Part shown: piece after piece, positions 24,382 through 33,990 of the stretch | How positions within the stretch are numbered: the first letter of the stretch is position 1 | Layout of the letters: each line of letters starts with the position of its first letter | Notes under the pieces: generated by a model | Database searches by the model: none | What the model was told of the DNA's origin: nothing | The model's input: the letters and a program-made list of their open reading frames with translations, nothing else | Source: Thermonema lapsum | GTDB taxonomy: Bacteria > Bacteroidota > Bacteroidia > Cytophagales > Thermonemataceae | Assembly (NCBI RefSeq): GCF_011761635.1 | Contig: NZ_JAASRN010000006.1 | Span: forward strand, 1 to 59,284 | Length of the DNA stretch: 59,284 bases | Direction of reading: 5' to 3' | Position numbers and translations under genes: made by a program

Positions 24382-26286
24382 ATGAAAATCAAACCCTCAG
24401 ATTACTTCGCCCCTTTGTTTGAGGCATTGCAGGCAGAGAAAGAAGAGACAAGAAGGCGCTTCATAAGCGATGTAGCTCAAAAAACATTGAAAGAGAAGAT
24501 AGAAGCAGGTATTTGCCTGAGTGCTGTTCGTCTGGAACAACTCGCCTACCAAGGCATGGATGTTTGGTATTTGCGCTTTCGGCTGCTGAATCGGTCGGTA
24601 CTTGGTCATACGTGGCGTGTGGGCGATGCTCTGCGCATAGTTCTTGAATCGGCAGAAACGAAAGATTGCCGCGGTATTTTAGTACGTTGGGCAGAAGGTA
24701 AAGAAATAGAGGTAGCAGTATCGGCAACACAATTGCCCGATTTCTTGGAAGAAGGTGCCCGGTATGCCCTTGAGCAATTGCCCGACGAGCAATCCATTTT
24801 ACAGATGGAGCAAGCGATGAATATCTGGCAGCAGTTGGAAAATCCAAGGCAAAAGCTTTTGTTTGAAGTGCTGAGTGGGCAGCGACAACCTTCTTTTTGT
24901 GTACCCAAAACGACGCAGGAGCTACCTTCTTTTTTGAATGCTAAACAGCACGAAGCTATAAGCAAAATACTGTCTGCGCATGAGCTATTTTTGCTGCACG
25001 GACCACCCGGCACAGGTAAAACCAACACTTTGGTACAGGCTATTAAGGCAGTAGCCGGAACCGAGAGGCAGGTGCTGGCAACGGCTCCCAGCAACACGGC
25101 GGTTGATATTTTGTGTGAAAGATTGGCAGCCGAAGGGTTGCGTGTATTGCGTATAGGACACCCTGCGCGTATCGATGAGCAATTATGGCAATTTACGGTG
25201 GATGCTCAAAAGCAAAAACACCGCGACTTTAAACGTTTGAAAGAGTGGTATCGCCAAGCAGAAGAATACCGCCATTTGGCAGGCAAATACAAACGCAGTT
25301 ATGGAAAAGAAGAGGCGGTGCAGCGTCGTTTGCTCTACAAAGAGGCACGTCAGGTGCAGCAAGATGCCAAAGATTTGGAGAAAAACATACTGCGTGAGCT
25401 GGTAGAGCAGGCACAGGTGATATGTGCCACTTTGGTAGGCTGCGCCCATCCGTTGCTGGATGGCATGCGCTTCGGTACTGTGTTTGTAGATGAAGCCGCC
25501 CAAGCTTTGGAGCCAGCAGTTTGGATTCCCTTACTCAAAGCCGACCGCCTTGTGATGGCGGGTGACCACTGCCAACTGCCTCCCACTGTGCTTTCACCCG
25601 CTCCCGAAGCGCAGATACTGCAACAAACCCTTTTTGAAAAGTTAATACATGCTTATCCAGAAGCTGCCTGCATGCTGGAGATTCAATATCGTATGCATCC
25701 GGTCATTATGGAGTTTCCCAGCCAGCATTTCTATAAAGGCAAGTTACAGGCGGCACCTACCCTCAGTGCCAGCATCATGCATTGTGCTCCGCCACAAGTC
25801 ATTACATTTATAGATACGGCGGGCACCGGTTTTGAAGAAAGCAAAAGTGCAGAAGGCAGCTTTTTCAATGAAGGAGAAGCGCGTGTGCTGTACAGGCATC
25901 TGGAAGAGGAGTGGGGCAGGGCGTCGTTGTCCGATGTGGTGCAGGTGGGCGTGATTAGCCCTTACAGCGCACAAGTGGCTTTGCTGAAAGAGTTGTTGCA
26001 GTCTTTGCCTTTACCAACCCGCATACAGCTGAAAATAAGTACCGTGGATAGTTTTCAGGGGCAGGAGTGTGAAGTAATTTATATCTCGATGGTACGCAGC
26101 AACGAAAATATGGACATCGGTTTTTTGAATGACATCCGGCGCATGAACGTAGCTATGACACGCGCCAAATACCGATTGGTCATTATTGGCGACAGCAGCA
26201 CTGTGGGCGGGCATCCTTTCTATGAGGCTTTGTTGCGCTATGTAGAGGACATAGGTGCCTACCGGAGTGCATGGGAGTGGAGATGA
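24382..26286 (+). CDS. Superfamily 1B DNA/RNA helicase (UPF1/IGHMBP2-like)
   Basis: 634 residues. An N-terminal beta-barrel region (about 40-140) precedes the motor. Motif I GPPGTGKTNTL is at about 207-217, motif II FVDEAAQALEP at about 369, and motif III GDHCQLPPTV next. Motif IV is QYRMHPVIMEFPS, motif V STVDSFQGQECEVIYISMVRSN, and motif VI NVAMTRAKYRLVIIGD. All SF1 motifs are intact. Bacterial members of this group are mostly uncharacterised single-protein helicases acting on RNA or DNA. It converges on the amidase gene with a 12-bp gap. Confidence 0.92.
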   Translation: MKIKPSDYFAPLFEALQAEKEETRRRFISDVAQKTLKEKIEAGICLSAVRLEQLAYQGMDVWYLRFRLLNRSVLGHTWRVGDALRIVLESAETKDCRGILVRWAEGKEIEVAVSATQLPDFLEEGARYALEQLPDEQSILQMEQAMNIWQQLENPRQKLLFEVLSGQRQPSFCVPKTTQELPSFLNAKQHEAISKILSAHELFLLHGPPGTGKTNTLVQAIKAVAGTERQVLATAPSNTAVDILCERLAAEGLRVLRIGHPARIDEQLWQFTVDAQKQKHRDFKRLKEWYRQAEEYRHLAGKYKRSYGKEEAVQRRLLYKEARQVQQDAKDLEKNILRELVEQAQVICATLVGCAHPLLDGMRFGTVFVDEAAQALEPAVWIPLLKADRLVMAGDHCQLPPTVLSPAPEAQILQQTLFEKLIHAYPEAACMLEIQYRMHPVIMEFPSQHFYKGKLQAAPTLSASIMHCAPPQVITFIDTAGTGFEESKSAEGSFFNEGEARVLYRHLEEEWGRASLSDVVQVGVISPYSAQVALLKELLQSLPLPTRIQLKISTVDSFQGQECEVIYISMVRSNENMDIGFLNDIRRMNVAMTRAKYRLVIIGDSSTVGGHPFYEALLRYVEDIGAYRSAWEWR

Positions 26287-26298
26287 TAATGCTGCAGA

Positions 26299-27951
26299 CT
26301 ACTGCCCTACTAAGGGAGGGCGTCGCTTGTGGTGGCTGGTAAGTTGTTGATAGGCATTGGCTACTTCTAAAATAGCCCCTTCGCCCATCCATCGACCAAG
26401 CAGGCAAATGCTTTGGGGCATACCGCTGCGGTTGAAACCTGTGGGCAGCACCACACAGGGGTGTCCTGTCATGTTGGTAATGTAGAGCTGTGAAGAGGCA
26501 AAAGAGGGAGCTATGACTACGTCATATTTTGACATGAGTTGTTGCATTGCATGAATGAGGCGGTAGCGTAGTCTTTGTGCCTGTATGTACTCTACGGCGG
26601 GAATGAAACGAGCCATGCGGAAGTAGTTGGGCCAAGCCTGTTTGTTTTGTCTTACCAGTTCGTCGTCGCGGTTGCTGCGGGTGAGCTCGTCGAAGGCGGC
26701 AGCAGCTTCTGCCCATAGGATAAAAGTAATATCGGGATATGCAGGCAAGCTGACGGTGTCGATGCGGGCGCCGGCTTGTCGAAGAGTAGCCACAAAGGTG
26801 CTGTCGGCGGCATAGGTAGGCGAAGAGGCAGGCGTGGGTACGAAGGCAATGCGCAGACGTCGCCAGTCGCGGTCGGCACGGTAGCTGAAAGTGGTAGCCA
26901 CATGAAAAGGATCGCGTGGGTCGGCTTCTGTGGCGTTGTGCAAATAGCGGTACACAATGGCGCAATCTTCTGCCGAGCGTGCTATGGGACCTATTTTGTC
27001 CATTGTCCAGCTTAAAGCCATAGCACCAAAGCGGCTGACAGCGCCAAAAGTAGGACGCAGCCCTGTAACTCCGCAGACTGTAGAAGGCGATACGATGGAA
27101 CCCAAAGTCTCGGTACCTATGGCAAAAGGCGCAAGACCGGCAGCAACGGCAGCGGCAGAGCCTGCCGAAGAGCCGCTTGAACCAGTGGCAGGGTTCCAAG
27201 GGTTACGAGTGCGCCCGCCAAACCACACATCGCCCCAAGCCAAGGCGCCCAACGATACTTTGGCAATGAGGATGGCGCCGGCAGCATCGAGTTGTTCAAT
27301 TACTGCGGCATCGTAGTCAATCACTTGCGAACGAAAAGGCTTAGCCCCCCAAGTGGTAGGATAGTTTTTGGTAGCTAACAGGTCTTTGGCTACATAAGGG
27401 ATGCCGTGCAGCAAGCCGCGGTAGTGCCCTGCTGCCAACTCTTTGTCGGCTTGCCGGGCTTTTTGCAGCGCCAAAGCTTCGGTGTAGGTGATTACACAGT
27501 GCAGTGTGTCATCATATTTTTTGAGTCTGTTCAAGAAAAAACGTGTAAGCTCTTCGGAGGTGATTTGGCGCGATACTAGCAAAGAAGCCAGTTCCCGGAT
27601 GCTTAAAAAAGCCAAATCGTTGTCATTTGCCGGTCGTTGTATTTTTGGGAAGGTTTCACCTTGAAAAATCAGCTCGTCGGGACCTATGTGTGGGGCGGTA
27701 TAAGTAGGCGGAATGGGATGGAATGTAAATGCAGGAGGTAAGTCGTTGGGAATATTGTGCTTGCGCAGCGCTTCAAAACTTTGTTTTTGTTCAGCCAGAC
27801 CGTCCAGCATAGAGTCGATTTCTATGGGGGTGAGCTGCAAGCCGATGAGCTTGGCAGCCGACTGCACGTCGGCAGGGGTGATGTCGCTACTCAAGCGCCC
27901 CAGTACGAAAGCAGAAGTAAGCAGTACTACAGGCAATAGGAAACGTTTCAT
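26299..27951 (-). CDS. Exported amidase (amidase signature family)
   Basis: 550 residues. An N-terminal signal or anchor (MKRFLLPVVLLTSAFVLGRL) and a linker of about 90 residues precede the amidase signature domain. The Ser-cisSer-Lys triad is visible as Lys189 (YVAKDLL), cis-Ser within GSSGSSAGS (258-265), and nucleophile Ser285 in GTETLGSIVSPS. The signal sequence argues against a GatA role in tRNA-Gln amidation and for hydrolysis of an amide in the periplasm or outside. The substrate cannot be told from sequence. Confidence 0.88.
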   Translation of the reverse strand: MKRFLLPVVLLTSAFVLGRLSSDITPADVQSAAKLIGLQLTPIEIDSMLDGLAEQKQSFEALRKHNIPNDLPPAFTFHPIPPTYTAPHIGPDELIFQGETFPKIQRPANDNDLAFLSIRELASLLVSRQITSEELTRFFLNRLKKYDDTLHCVITYTEALALQKARQADKELAAGHYRGLLHGIPYVAKDLLATKNYPTTWGAKPFRSQVIDYDAAVIEQLDAAGAILIAKVSLGALAWGDVWFGGRTRNPWNPATGSSGSSAGSAAAVAAGLAPFAIGTETLGSIVSPSTVCGVTGLRPTFGAVSRFGAMALSWTMDKIGPIARSAEDCAIVYRYLHNATEADPRDPFHVATTFSYRADRDWRRLRIAFVPTPASSPTYAADSTFVATLRQAGARIDTVSLPAYPDITFILWAEAAAAFDELTRSNRDDELVRQNKQAWPNYFRMARFIPAVEYIQAQRLRYRLIHAMQQLMSKYDVVIAPSFASSQLYITNMTGHPCVVLPTGFNRSGMPQSICLLGRWMGEGAILEVANAYQQLTSHHKRRPPLVGQ

Positions 27952-28051
27952 ATCATAAGCATCACTTGTTTATGAAACGCTGGCATGCAGCTGCTTAGTA
28001 TTTTTGGTAGGGATAAATGTCTTTCCACAAGTCTTTTAGGCGCTCCAGTGA

Positions 28052-28234
28052 GTTTTTTCCTTTGCCCTTTCGAAGCGAGCCACCGACAACGGACGCCTCA
28101 AGCCGGACTTAGTAGCTCCCGGAGCATTGAGTTTGGAGCAGCCGGGTGCCTCTTTTGTTCTGCCGGTTGAGATACTTTCACCGGGCACCTATATGGTAGG
28201 GCTGCTTCACCTTTCCAATGCTAAGCGTTATTAA
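28052..28234 (+). pseudogene. Remnant of a T9SS-type subtilase (internal deletion)
   Basis: An open frame without a start codon reads SFALSKRATDNGRLKPDLVA, like the subtilase stretch just before the catalytic Ser (FSSxGPTxDGRxKPDxxAPG). After ALSLEQPGASF it jumps directly to LPVEILSPGTYMVGLLHLS, like a T9SS type A tail (LPAGVYVLQLRYSNGQ in the next gene), and stops. The catalytic Ser region and all downstream domains are missing. It lies 270 bp before an intact subtilase with both features, so it is probably a deleted tandem paralogue. The remaining upstream DNA (27952-28051) shows nothing clear. Confidence 0.55.
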
Positions 28235-28505
28235 AAGTTTTAAAGTATTAAAAAATTACACAAGTATTTTTCTCATTTTTTTCTTACACAATAATTCTCT
28301 TTTAGAAAATTCGGGCTACTTTGTAGGTTTCCTGCAAAGTAGATTTTTTTCTATAAAATGCATCTGCACCCAATTTGTTAAGCATTTAATAGTAATAAGT
28401 TACTTACATAAAGACACGAGGAAGGTTACGCTTTGCATTCTTTTTTGTATTAATTAAGGTGCTTATTATTAACGTATTCTAAACCCAATTAATCGTTTAA
28501 GAGTT
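28235..28505. other. AT-rich gap upstream of the subtilase gene
   Basis: This 271-bp stretch is AT-rich and has no coding character on either strand. It must hold the subtilase promoter, but I see no exact TAnnTTTG with a well-spaced TTTG upstream. The nearest candidates are TACTTTG near 28317 and TACGCTTTG near 28428. Confidence 0.4.
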
Positions 28506-31500
28506 ATGAAGTGTTTTGCCTTATTTAAAAAAGTAACCGTCAGTGTATGTTTGTTTTTATTAGGGTATGGTGCTGGATGGGCACAGACCCCCGCACAGTT
28601 AGCAAAGATACGGGCTGCCAGTAACTTAAAGGTACTGTATGCCTTGCAGGAACGCTTACAAGAGGAGTACACAACTCAAAGACGTTTGATAGAAGCATGG
28701 AGCACACGACACCGGCAGCCAATTCGTGGAGTCGATGAGAAAGGGCGCTATTTCGAACTGCAGCGCATTTTGCCGGACGGAACTCCTATCTACTACATTA
28801 CCGAAAACCTGAACGCAGCCATAACTACTCGCACAAATACCCTTTGGAACGGTGGTAGTTTGGGGCTGAATATAGAAGGGCAGGGGATGGTTGCCCGAGA
28901 GTGGGATGGTGGTGGCGTGTTAAATACTCACCAAGAATTTGGTGGACGGGTTATTTTAGGAGATGGCGTAACTTATGCCGGGGGGGCTGGACCTAACCAT
29001 GCTACTCACGTAGCCGGTACTATTATTGCGGCGGGGGTGTCTCCTAATGCACACGGCATGGCACCACAAGCGCAACTGCGTTCTTTCGATTGGAATAACG
29101 ACAAAGCCGAAATGGCAGCTGAGGCTGCTGCCGGTGCGTTGGTTTCTAATCATTCTTATGGATATAACTCAGCAATGTTGCCTCGATGGATGTTTGGTTT
29201 CTATGATTCGGAGGCGGCTGCTTGGGACAATATTACTTATAATGCTCCTTACTACCTGCCGTTAAAAGCTGCCGGCAATGACCGTGGTGCCGGTTATAAC
29301 GCCGGCGACGGAGGTTATGACCTGATTACCGGAGCTGCTACCGCTAAAAATGTGTTGGTAGTGGCGGCAGTCGATGATGTTCTATCTTATACAGGACCGG
29401 GGAGCGTAATCATGTCTTCTTTTTCTTCTTGGGGACCTACTGACGACGGACGCATTAAGCCCGATATTTCTGCCAATGGTGTTAATGTGTATTCTAGCGT
29501 AGGACCTGCTAACAATAATTATGCAACCTATAGTGGCACCTCTATGGCGACCCCCAACGCCACGGGGACTTTACTTTTACTCCAGCAATACTATGCTTCT
29601 TTGAATGCAGGCAACTTTATGCGCTCGGCAACACTTCGAGGCTTGGTAATCCATACCGCCGACGAAGCCGGAGCTGCCCCCGGACCCGACTATAGCTTCG
29701 GCTGGGGCTTGCTGAATGCCGAAAAGGCAGCATTGACCATCCGTGACGCAGCTACTACCGGGGGGGCACTTATTGAAGAGCGCACTCTAAATAATGGAAG
29801 TAGCTATGTGTTCAATGTTACAGCTTTGGGTTTGGCACCGCTGGAAGTTACCATCTGTTGGACCGATCCTGCCGGCACACCACCACCTTCCGGCACCGAA
29901 GACCCTGCCAACTTGATGTTGGTGAATGACTTGGATATTCGCGTAAGCGACGGCGTTACTACCTATTACCCTTGGCGCTTGAACCCGGCATCACCTACGG
30001 CTGCGGCAACCACCGGCGACAACTTCCGCGACAATGTAGAAAAGATATATATTGCATCGCCTACACCGGGAGCTACCTATACCATCATTGTCTCTCATAA
30101 GGGAACACTTAGGAACGGCTCACAGGATTATTCTTTAATAGTAACGGGTATCACAACGCTTACCCCTCTTATATCCTTTTTTACCGGAAGTATGAGCAGT
30201 ACCGAAACACCTACCGCCGGACCACTTGCTGGGGATTGTCGGGCTTATACCGATGTTAGCATACCCGTAAGAATCACCAAGGCACCTTCGGTTGATAATA
30301 CAGTAGCTCTTTTGTTTGGCGGCTCGGCGGTTCGAGGAGTAGATTACGATGTTGTAGGAAGTTCAACCCTTGTCTTTCCTGCCGGTAGTTTGGCAGCGCG
30401 CAACATAGTCTTGCGCTTATATGACGATTATGCTACGGAAGCAAGTGAAACCATCAGTATTTCGCTTAATATAACTGCTGGTGGTGCCAGTTTGGGTAGT
30501 TATCCTGTAATGACCCTGACCTTGCTTGACAATGACCCGGCACCAATTCCTCCTAATCTGGGAGGGGAACTTTTAGGGGAAGATTTTGAAGGAGGAGGTG
30601 CCGGATGGAGCATAGCCACAACAGGAGTGAGCAGTGTCAATACATGGAGGGTAGGCGATAGGAATCTTATTGCGGGCACCCAAAGTGCCTATGTATCACA
30701 GGGAGATAACAACTGGAGGTATAATAAAGCTGATAATGCAAGCGTATTACTGGTGAGCCCGGTCATTGATGCCACCACCATGCCCTATAATGACCTTCAA
30801 CTAAGTTTCAAGATGCTTTGCAATGGTGAGGAAGTGGGGGGAACTTTTTACGATTACGGCTTGGTAGCTATTGTGGATGAAGGTATCTCGACCATTCAGG
30901 CGGTTATTGGTGGTCCTTATCAAGGCATTACTACAGTTACGGCTCAAACCCTTAACATACCGGCTCAGTTCAAGGGGACCCGCTTCCGCATAGCTTTTTG
31001 GTGGATCAATGATAATTCTCGGGGTAATGACCCTGCTTTTGTAGTGGATGATATCCAGGTGCGGGCACTGCCTTTTGCAGGCACACCCGTACAGTACAGT
31101 GTGTCTGCCAATCCGGCGGGCAACACTTACTATTTTGGTCCGAATGATACACTGTATGTGCGCGACAGCAACACGGGCAATCTGATGGTGCGCTTGGAAA
31201 ACCTGTCAAGCCATAATTATGGTTGCACGCAGGTATATGTGGACAGAGAGGGTACAGGAGCCTCGAGTTTCATCGATACTAATCCCGCCAATGCAGTAAC
31301 AGACAAAACCCTGCGCATCATTCCTGCCAACAACAACCCTACAGGCAGCTACCGTATTCGCCTCTATTTCTTGAATACAGAAATTGCCGGCTGGGAGACA
31401 GTTACTGGCAAGTCATTTACCACCGATATGCAGATAGCCAAATATCCGGGAGCTATTGCCTCAGCGAGCAACCCTTCGTTGGTATCTTATGCAAGCAGTT

Positions 31501-32165
31501 TGCAGCGTGGCAATTATGGTTTTAACGCCCAATGGATAGAAGGCACCTTCTTCAATGGCTTTTCGGGCTTTGCCGGACAAGGCGGAGGTTTTGTGCCCTT
31601 ACCTGTGGAATTGCTGAGTTTGCAGGCACAGTGGACAGACAAGCAAAGGGTAGCACTTCGCTGGGAAGTAGCGGACGATGCTCATATAAGTGAATATTGG
31701 GTAGAACGCAGCATAAAAGGCAGCCAAGACTTCCTGCGAGTAGCCGAACGGAGGGCTAATAAGGCGGCAAGCCGTAGCGCGAACGGAAAGGTATATGAAG
31801 TAATGGATGATGTGGGCAATATGCCGGCAGGGGAGGCACCTTACTACCGCTTGGGCATGAAAACCACCGACGGCAAGCTGTCTTACAGTGCAGTAGTTAC
31901 ACCCGGAGCACGCACTTTCGACTTTGCGGTATATCCCACTGTAGTATCTGGCAACATAACCATAGAACTGCCTTACTTATCCGAAGAAGTGCAAATCCAA
32001 TGTATAGACGTTCATGGGCGTAGCTTTGATATTGAACGGGTCAGCTTGTCGGGAGAAGGAAGACGCATAGCCACCTCTATGGAGCACCTGCCGGCAGGTG
32101 TCTATGTGCTGCAGTTGCGCTATTCGAACGGGCAGGTTTTGCAAAAGAAAATTGTGAAGCACTAA
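28506..32165 (+). CDS. Large secreted subtilisin-like serine protease with T9SS type A sorting domain
   Basis: 1219 residues. The signal peptide is about 1-26 (ending GWAQ). The peptidase S8 domain has Asp134 (REWDGGGVLNTHQEF), His168 (NHATHVAGT) and Ser346 (YSGTSMATPNATG). A P-domain-like or jelly-roll part (about 420-550) follows, then a Calx-beta-like repeat ending TLTLLDNDPAP near 675 and a further beta-sandwich. Residues about 1030-1110 form an FnIII-like module (VPLPVELLSLQAQW). The last ~85 residues (FAVYPTVVSGNITIEL... LPAGVYVLQLRYSNG...) are the T9SS type A tail. It is exported to the cell surface or medium and degrades protein. Confidence 0.93.
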   Translation: MKCFALFKKVTVSVCLFLLGYGAGWAQTPAQLAKIRAASNLKVLYALQERLQEEYTTQRRLIEAWSTRHRQPIRGVDEKGRYFELQRILPDGTPIYYITENLNAAITTRTNTLWNGGSLGLNIEGQGMVAREWDGGGVLNTHQEFGGRVILGDGVTYAGGAGPNHATHVAGTIIAAGVSPNAHGMAPQAQLRSFDWNNDKAEMAAEAAAGALVSNHSYGYNSAMLPRWMFGFYDSEAAAWDNITYNAPYYLPLKAAGNDRGAGYNAGDGGYDLITGAATAKNVLVVAAVDDVLSYTGPGSVIMSSFSSWGPTDDGRIKPDISANGVNVYSSVGPANNNYATYSGTSMATPNATGTLLLLQQYYASLNAGNFMRSATLRGLVIHTADEAGAAPGPDYSFGWGLLNAEKAALTIRDAATTGGALIEERTLNNGSSYVFNVTALGLAPLEVTICWTDPAGTPPPSGTEDPANLMLVNDLDIRVSDGVTTYYPWRLNPASPTAAATTGDNFRDNVEKIYIASPTPGATYTIIVSHKGTLRNGSQDYSLIVTGITTLTPLISFFTGSMSSTETPTAGPLAGDCRAYTDVSIPVRITKAPSVDNTVALLFGGSAVRGVDYDVVGSSTLVFPAGSLAARNIVLRLYDDYATEASETISISLNITAGGASLGSYPVMTLTLLDNDPAPIPPNLGGELLGEDFEGGGAGWSIATTGVSSVNTWRVGDRNLIAGTQSAYVSQGDNNWRYNKADNASVLLVSPVIDATTMPYNDLQLSFKMLCNGEEVGGTFYDYGLVAIVDEGISTIQAVIGGPYQGITTVTAQTLNIPAQFKGTRFRIAFWWINDNSRGNDPAFVVDDIQVRALPFAGTPVQYSVSANPAGNTYYFGPNDTLYVRDSNTGNLMVRLENLSSHNYGCTQVYVDREGTGASSFIDTNPANAVTDKTLRIIPANNNPTGSYRIRLYFLNTEIAGWETVTGKSFTTDMQIAKYPGAIASASNPSLVSYASSLQRGNYGFNAQWIEGTFFNGFSGFAGQGGGFVPLPVELLSLQAQWTDKQRVALRWEVADDAHISEYWVERSIKGSQDFLRVAERRANKAASRSANGKVYEVMDDVGNMPAGEAPYYRLGMKTTDGKLSYSAVVTPGARTFDFAVYPTVVSGNITIELPYLSEEVQIQCIDVHGRSFDIERVSLSGEGRRIATSMEHLPAGVYVLQLRYSNGQVLQKKIVKH

Positions 32166-32173
32166 GATACATT

Positions 32174-32228
32174 GCCCTCCGCTTTTTTGACAGGTAAAAG
32201 CTCTCTCAGTAGCGGGAGGGCTTTTTTT
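32174..32228 (+). terminator. Terminator after the subtilase gene
   Basis: GCCCTCCGC (32174-32182) pairs with GCGGGAGGGC (32212-32221) with one bulged G, followed by seven T. It lies directly upstream of the next gene. Confidence 0.8.
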
Positions 32229-32265
32229 ATAACTTTGTTTCTGCTACAAACAATTGCCTTGCTTT

Positions 32266-32862
32266 ATGCTTGTCCGTGCCGTTTTTTGTTTGTGTTTTCT
32301 TTGCCTGTCCTTCGTATTGAGTGCGCAAGAAATAAAGTATGAACGAGAGCGGGGTATAAAAGAAGAAAAAGTGCCGCGGCTTGCCTATGCATGGATACGT
32401 TACTGCCTTTCTTCGGTGAAACTCAAAGCTTCAAAATGGTACTATGAAGAAGGTCTAAAGGCATACAGCTATGAATATAAGTTTCGTTTGGGGCGCCAGC
32501 GCTACAGTGTAGAATTCGACAGCACAGGACATTTGGCAGACATAGAGCTTTTGGTTCATTTCTGTGATTTGCCCGATACTCTACAGTCTTCTATTTGCAA
32601 TTATCTCAAAACACAATATAGCGCCTACAAAATAGAAAGGGTGCAATGGCAATACACCGGCGATGCATCTTGTTTATGCACAATGTTCCAGAAGAGAGAA
32701 ACTAAGCCGGATGCTTGTGCCGATGTAGCAGTGGAAATGGAGGTCCTTCTTCGTACACATAAAGGGGAGAAGGTACGTAAGGAGTTGCTTTTTGACCTTC
32801 ATGGCAATCTCTTGAAACAAAGAAAGATAGTAGAGCACAAGCCTGAAAACATGATTTATTGA
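32266..32862 (+). CDS. Exported hypothetical protein
   Basis: 198 residues from the ATG at 32266; a TTG 12 bp earlier is less likely. The signal peptide MLVRAVFCLCFLCLSFVLSA ends before QEIKYERERG. The mature part is basic, with several cysteines (YCLSSVKL, HFCDLP, ICNYL, SCLCTM), and its second half reads like PepSY-type periplasmic proteins (YSVEFDSTGHLADIELL, LLFDLHGNLLKQR), which I infer weakly. The stop and the next start are 2 bp apart, so it is co-transcribed with the DUF2490-like gene. It may act on or with that outer-membrane protein. Confidence 0.65.
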   Translation: MLVRAVFCLCFLCLSFVLSAQEIKYERERGIKEEKVPRLAYAWIRYCLSSVKLKASKWYYEEGLKAYSYEYKFRLGRQRYSVEFDSTGHLADIELLVHFCDLPDTLQSSICNYLKTQYSAYKIERVQWQYTGDASCLCTMFQKRETKPDACADVAVEMEVLLRTHKGEKVRKELLFDLHGNLLKQRKIVEHKPENMIY

Positions 32863-32864
32863 GC

Positions 32865-33524
32865 ATGAGAAAACACTATATTTTTTTGCTTTACCTTTTC
32901 ATAGTTTATCCCGTTTTGGCACAAGATATAGACAGACGTCAGGCATTGATAGGAGTGCTGAATTTACATACCCGCTTGAATGATTATTGGAATTTTAATA
33001 GCAAGTGGGAGCATCTTGCCTTTTATACTCCTTTGCAAAGCGAGCGTCAAGATGTGGAGCTGTTTGTAAGTCGCGGTATTTCACTGTCCCAATCGCTGGG
33101 AGGCGGCGTGATGCTACGTTATGAGATTCAAGACAGGCGGTGGGTGTATCGTTTTATTCAACAATGGGTACATAAGGGGGAATTCTTCACTTGGCAATAT
33201 ACCCATCGGGCTCGGCTCGACCAAACAACGAGTGATGGTGAAGTTATACGCTGGCGTTTGCGTTATCTTTGGGCAATGCAGCGCGCTTTAAGCGGGCATC
33301 GCCTCGATGCGGGCGAACCATATGCTAAAATCACTGCCGAAGTTTTAGGGTTTTACTATGGCAAACCCGAAGCAATAGAATATCGTTTGACAGCTGCTAT
33401 AGGGCTACTTCATAGCCGGCAGCATAAGTTTGAGCTGGGCTTGGATTGGCGCTACCGAAACACCTTTGTCGCCGGCGGGCAGGAGATGATAGCCATTAAA
33501 GGGGCGGGTTACTTTAGTTGGTAG
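32865..33524 (+). CDS. DUF2490-like outer-membrane protein
   Basis: 219 residues from the ATG at 32865. The signal peptide is MRKHYIFLLYLFIVYPVLAQ. The mature protein shows alternating aromatic strands (WEHLAFYTPLQSERQDVELF, VMLRYEIQDRRWVYRFIQQW, YTHRARLDQ) ending GYFSW, the layout of DUF2490 barrels. The function of that family is unknown. It starts 2 bp after the preceding exported protein. Confidence 0.7.
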   Translation: MRKHYIFLLYLFIVYPVLAQDIDRRQALIGVLNLHTRLNDYWNFNSKWEHLAFYTPLQSERQDVELFVSRGISLSQSLGGGVMLRYEIQDRRWVYRFIQQWVHKGEFFTWQYTHRARLDQTTSDGEVIRWRLRYLWAMQRALSGHRLDAGEPYAKITAEVLGFYYGKPEAIEYRLTAAIGLLHSRQHKFELGLDWRYRNTFVAGGQEMIAIKGAGYFSW

Positions 33525-33930
33525 CACAGCTTTTGCAAGCAAGTATCTGTTTGCCCATTTGTTTTTGTCTAAACACTTCATAGTAAGCAGCGGGAAGTTT
33601 CAAAACCAACTTTCCCAAAGCAACAAACTTCGCTACTAAAGGCAATACCAAAGCCGATTGGCGGCTTACAGGCAATTAAATCGAAGCCTTTTTAAATAAA
33701 GCAACCAATGCACACCCACCAAACTGTTTTAGCTTATGGGTTAATTCAAAAGGTGCCTTCACAAATGTTTTAAAGTTTTGTAAAATAAGAACGATTATGT
33801 TAAGTATCCTCTTTTGCTAACCTTCTTAATAAAGGGAGTGAAGCAGTCCCATGGTGCTCCTGTATGAAGAGACCCTATCACTGTGTTTTTTCAAAAAAAT
33901 GATAAAATTCAATGCCTTTATTAAAGCTAA
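33525..33930. other. Gap with weak coding remnants on the minus strand
   Basis: No complete gene. On the minus strand two short start-less frames look protein-like. One ends at 33514 with AAYYEVFRQKQMGKQILACK and a CATN terminus. The other, around 33680-33800, contains NFKTFVKAPFELTHKL. I could not assign either. They may be debris of a deleted gene, in line with other decayed genes nearby. Confidence 0.3.
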
Positions 33931-33931
33931 A

Positions 33932-33969
33932 AAACAGAGAGACCCATCTCAGGACAAGTCTCTCTGTTT
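33932..33969 (-). terminator. Terminator downstream of the SusD-like pseudogene
   Basis: Perfect 12-bp arms AAACAGAGAGAC (33932-33943) and GTCTCTCTGTTT (33958-33969). On the minus strand the stem is followed by a T-rich run. It lies 21 bp after the SusD-like stop codon. Confidence 0.85.
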
Positions 33970-33990
33970 AAAGAAGGGACTTTCTATCTA

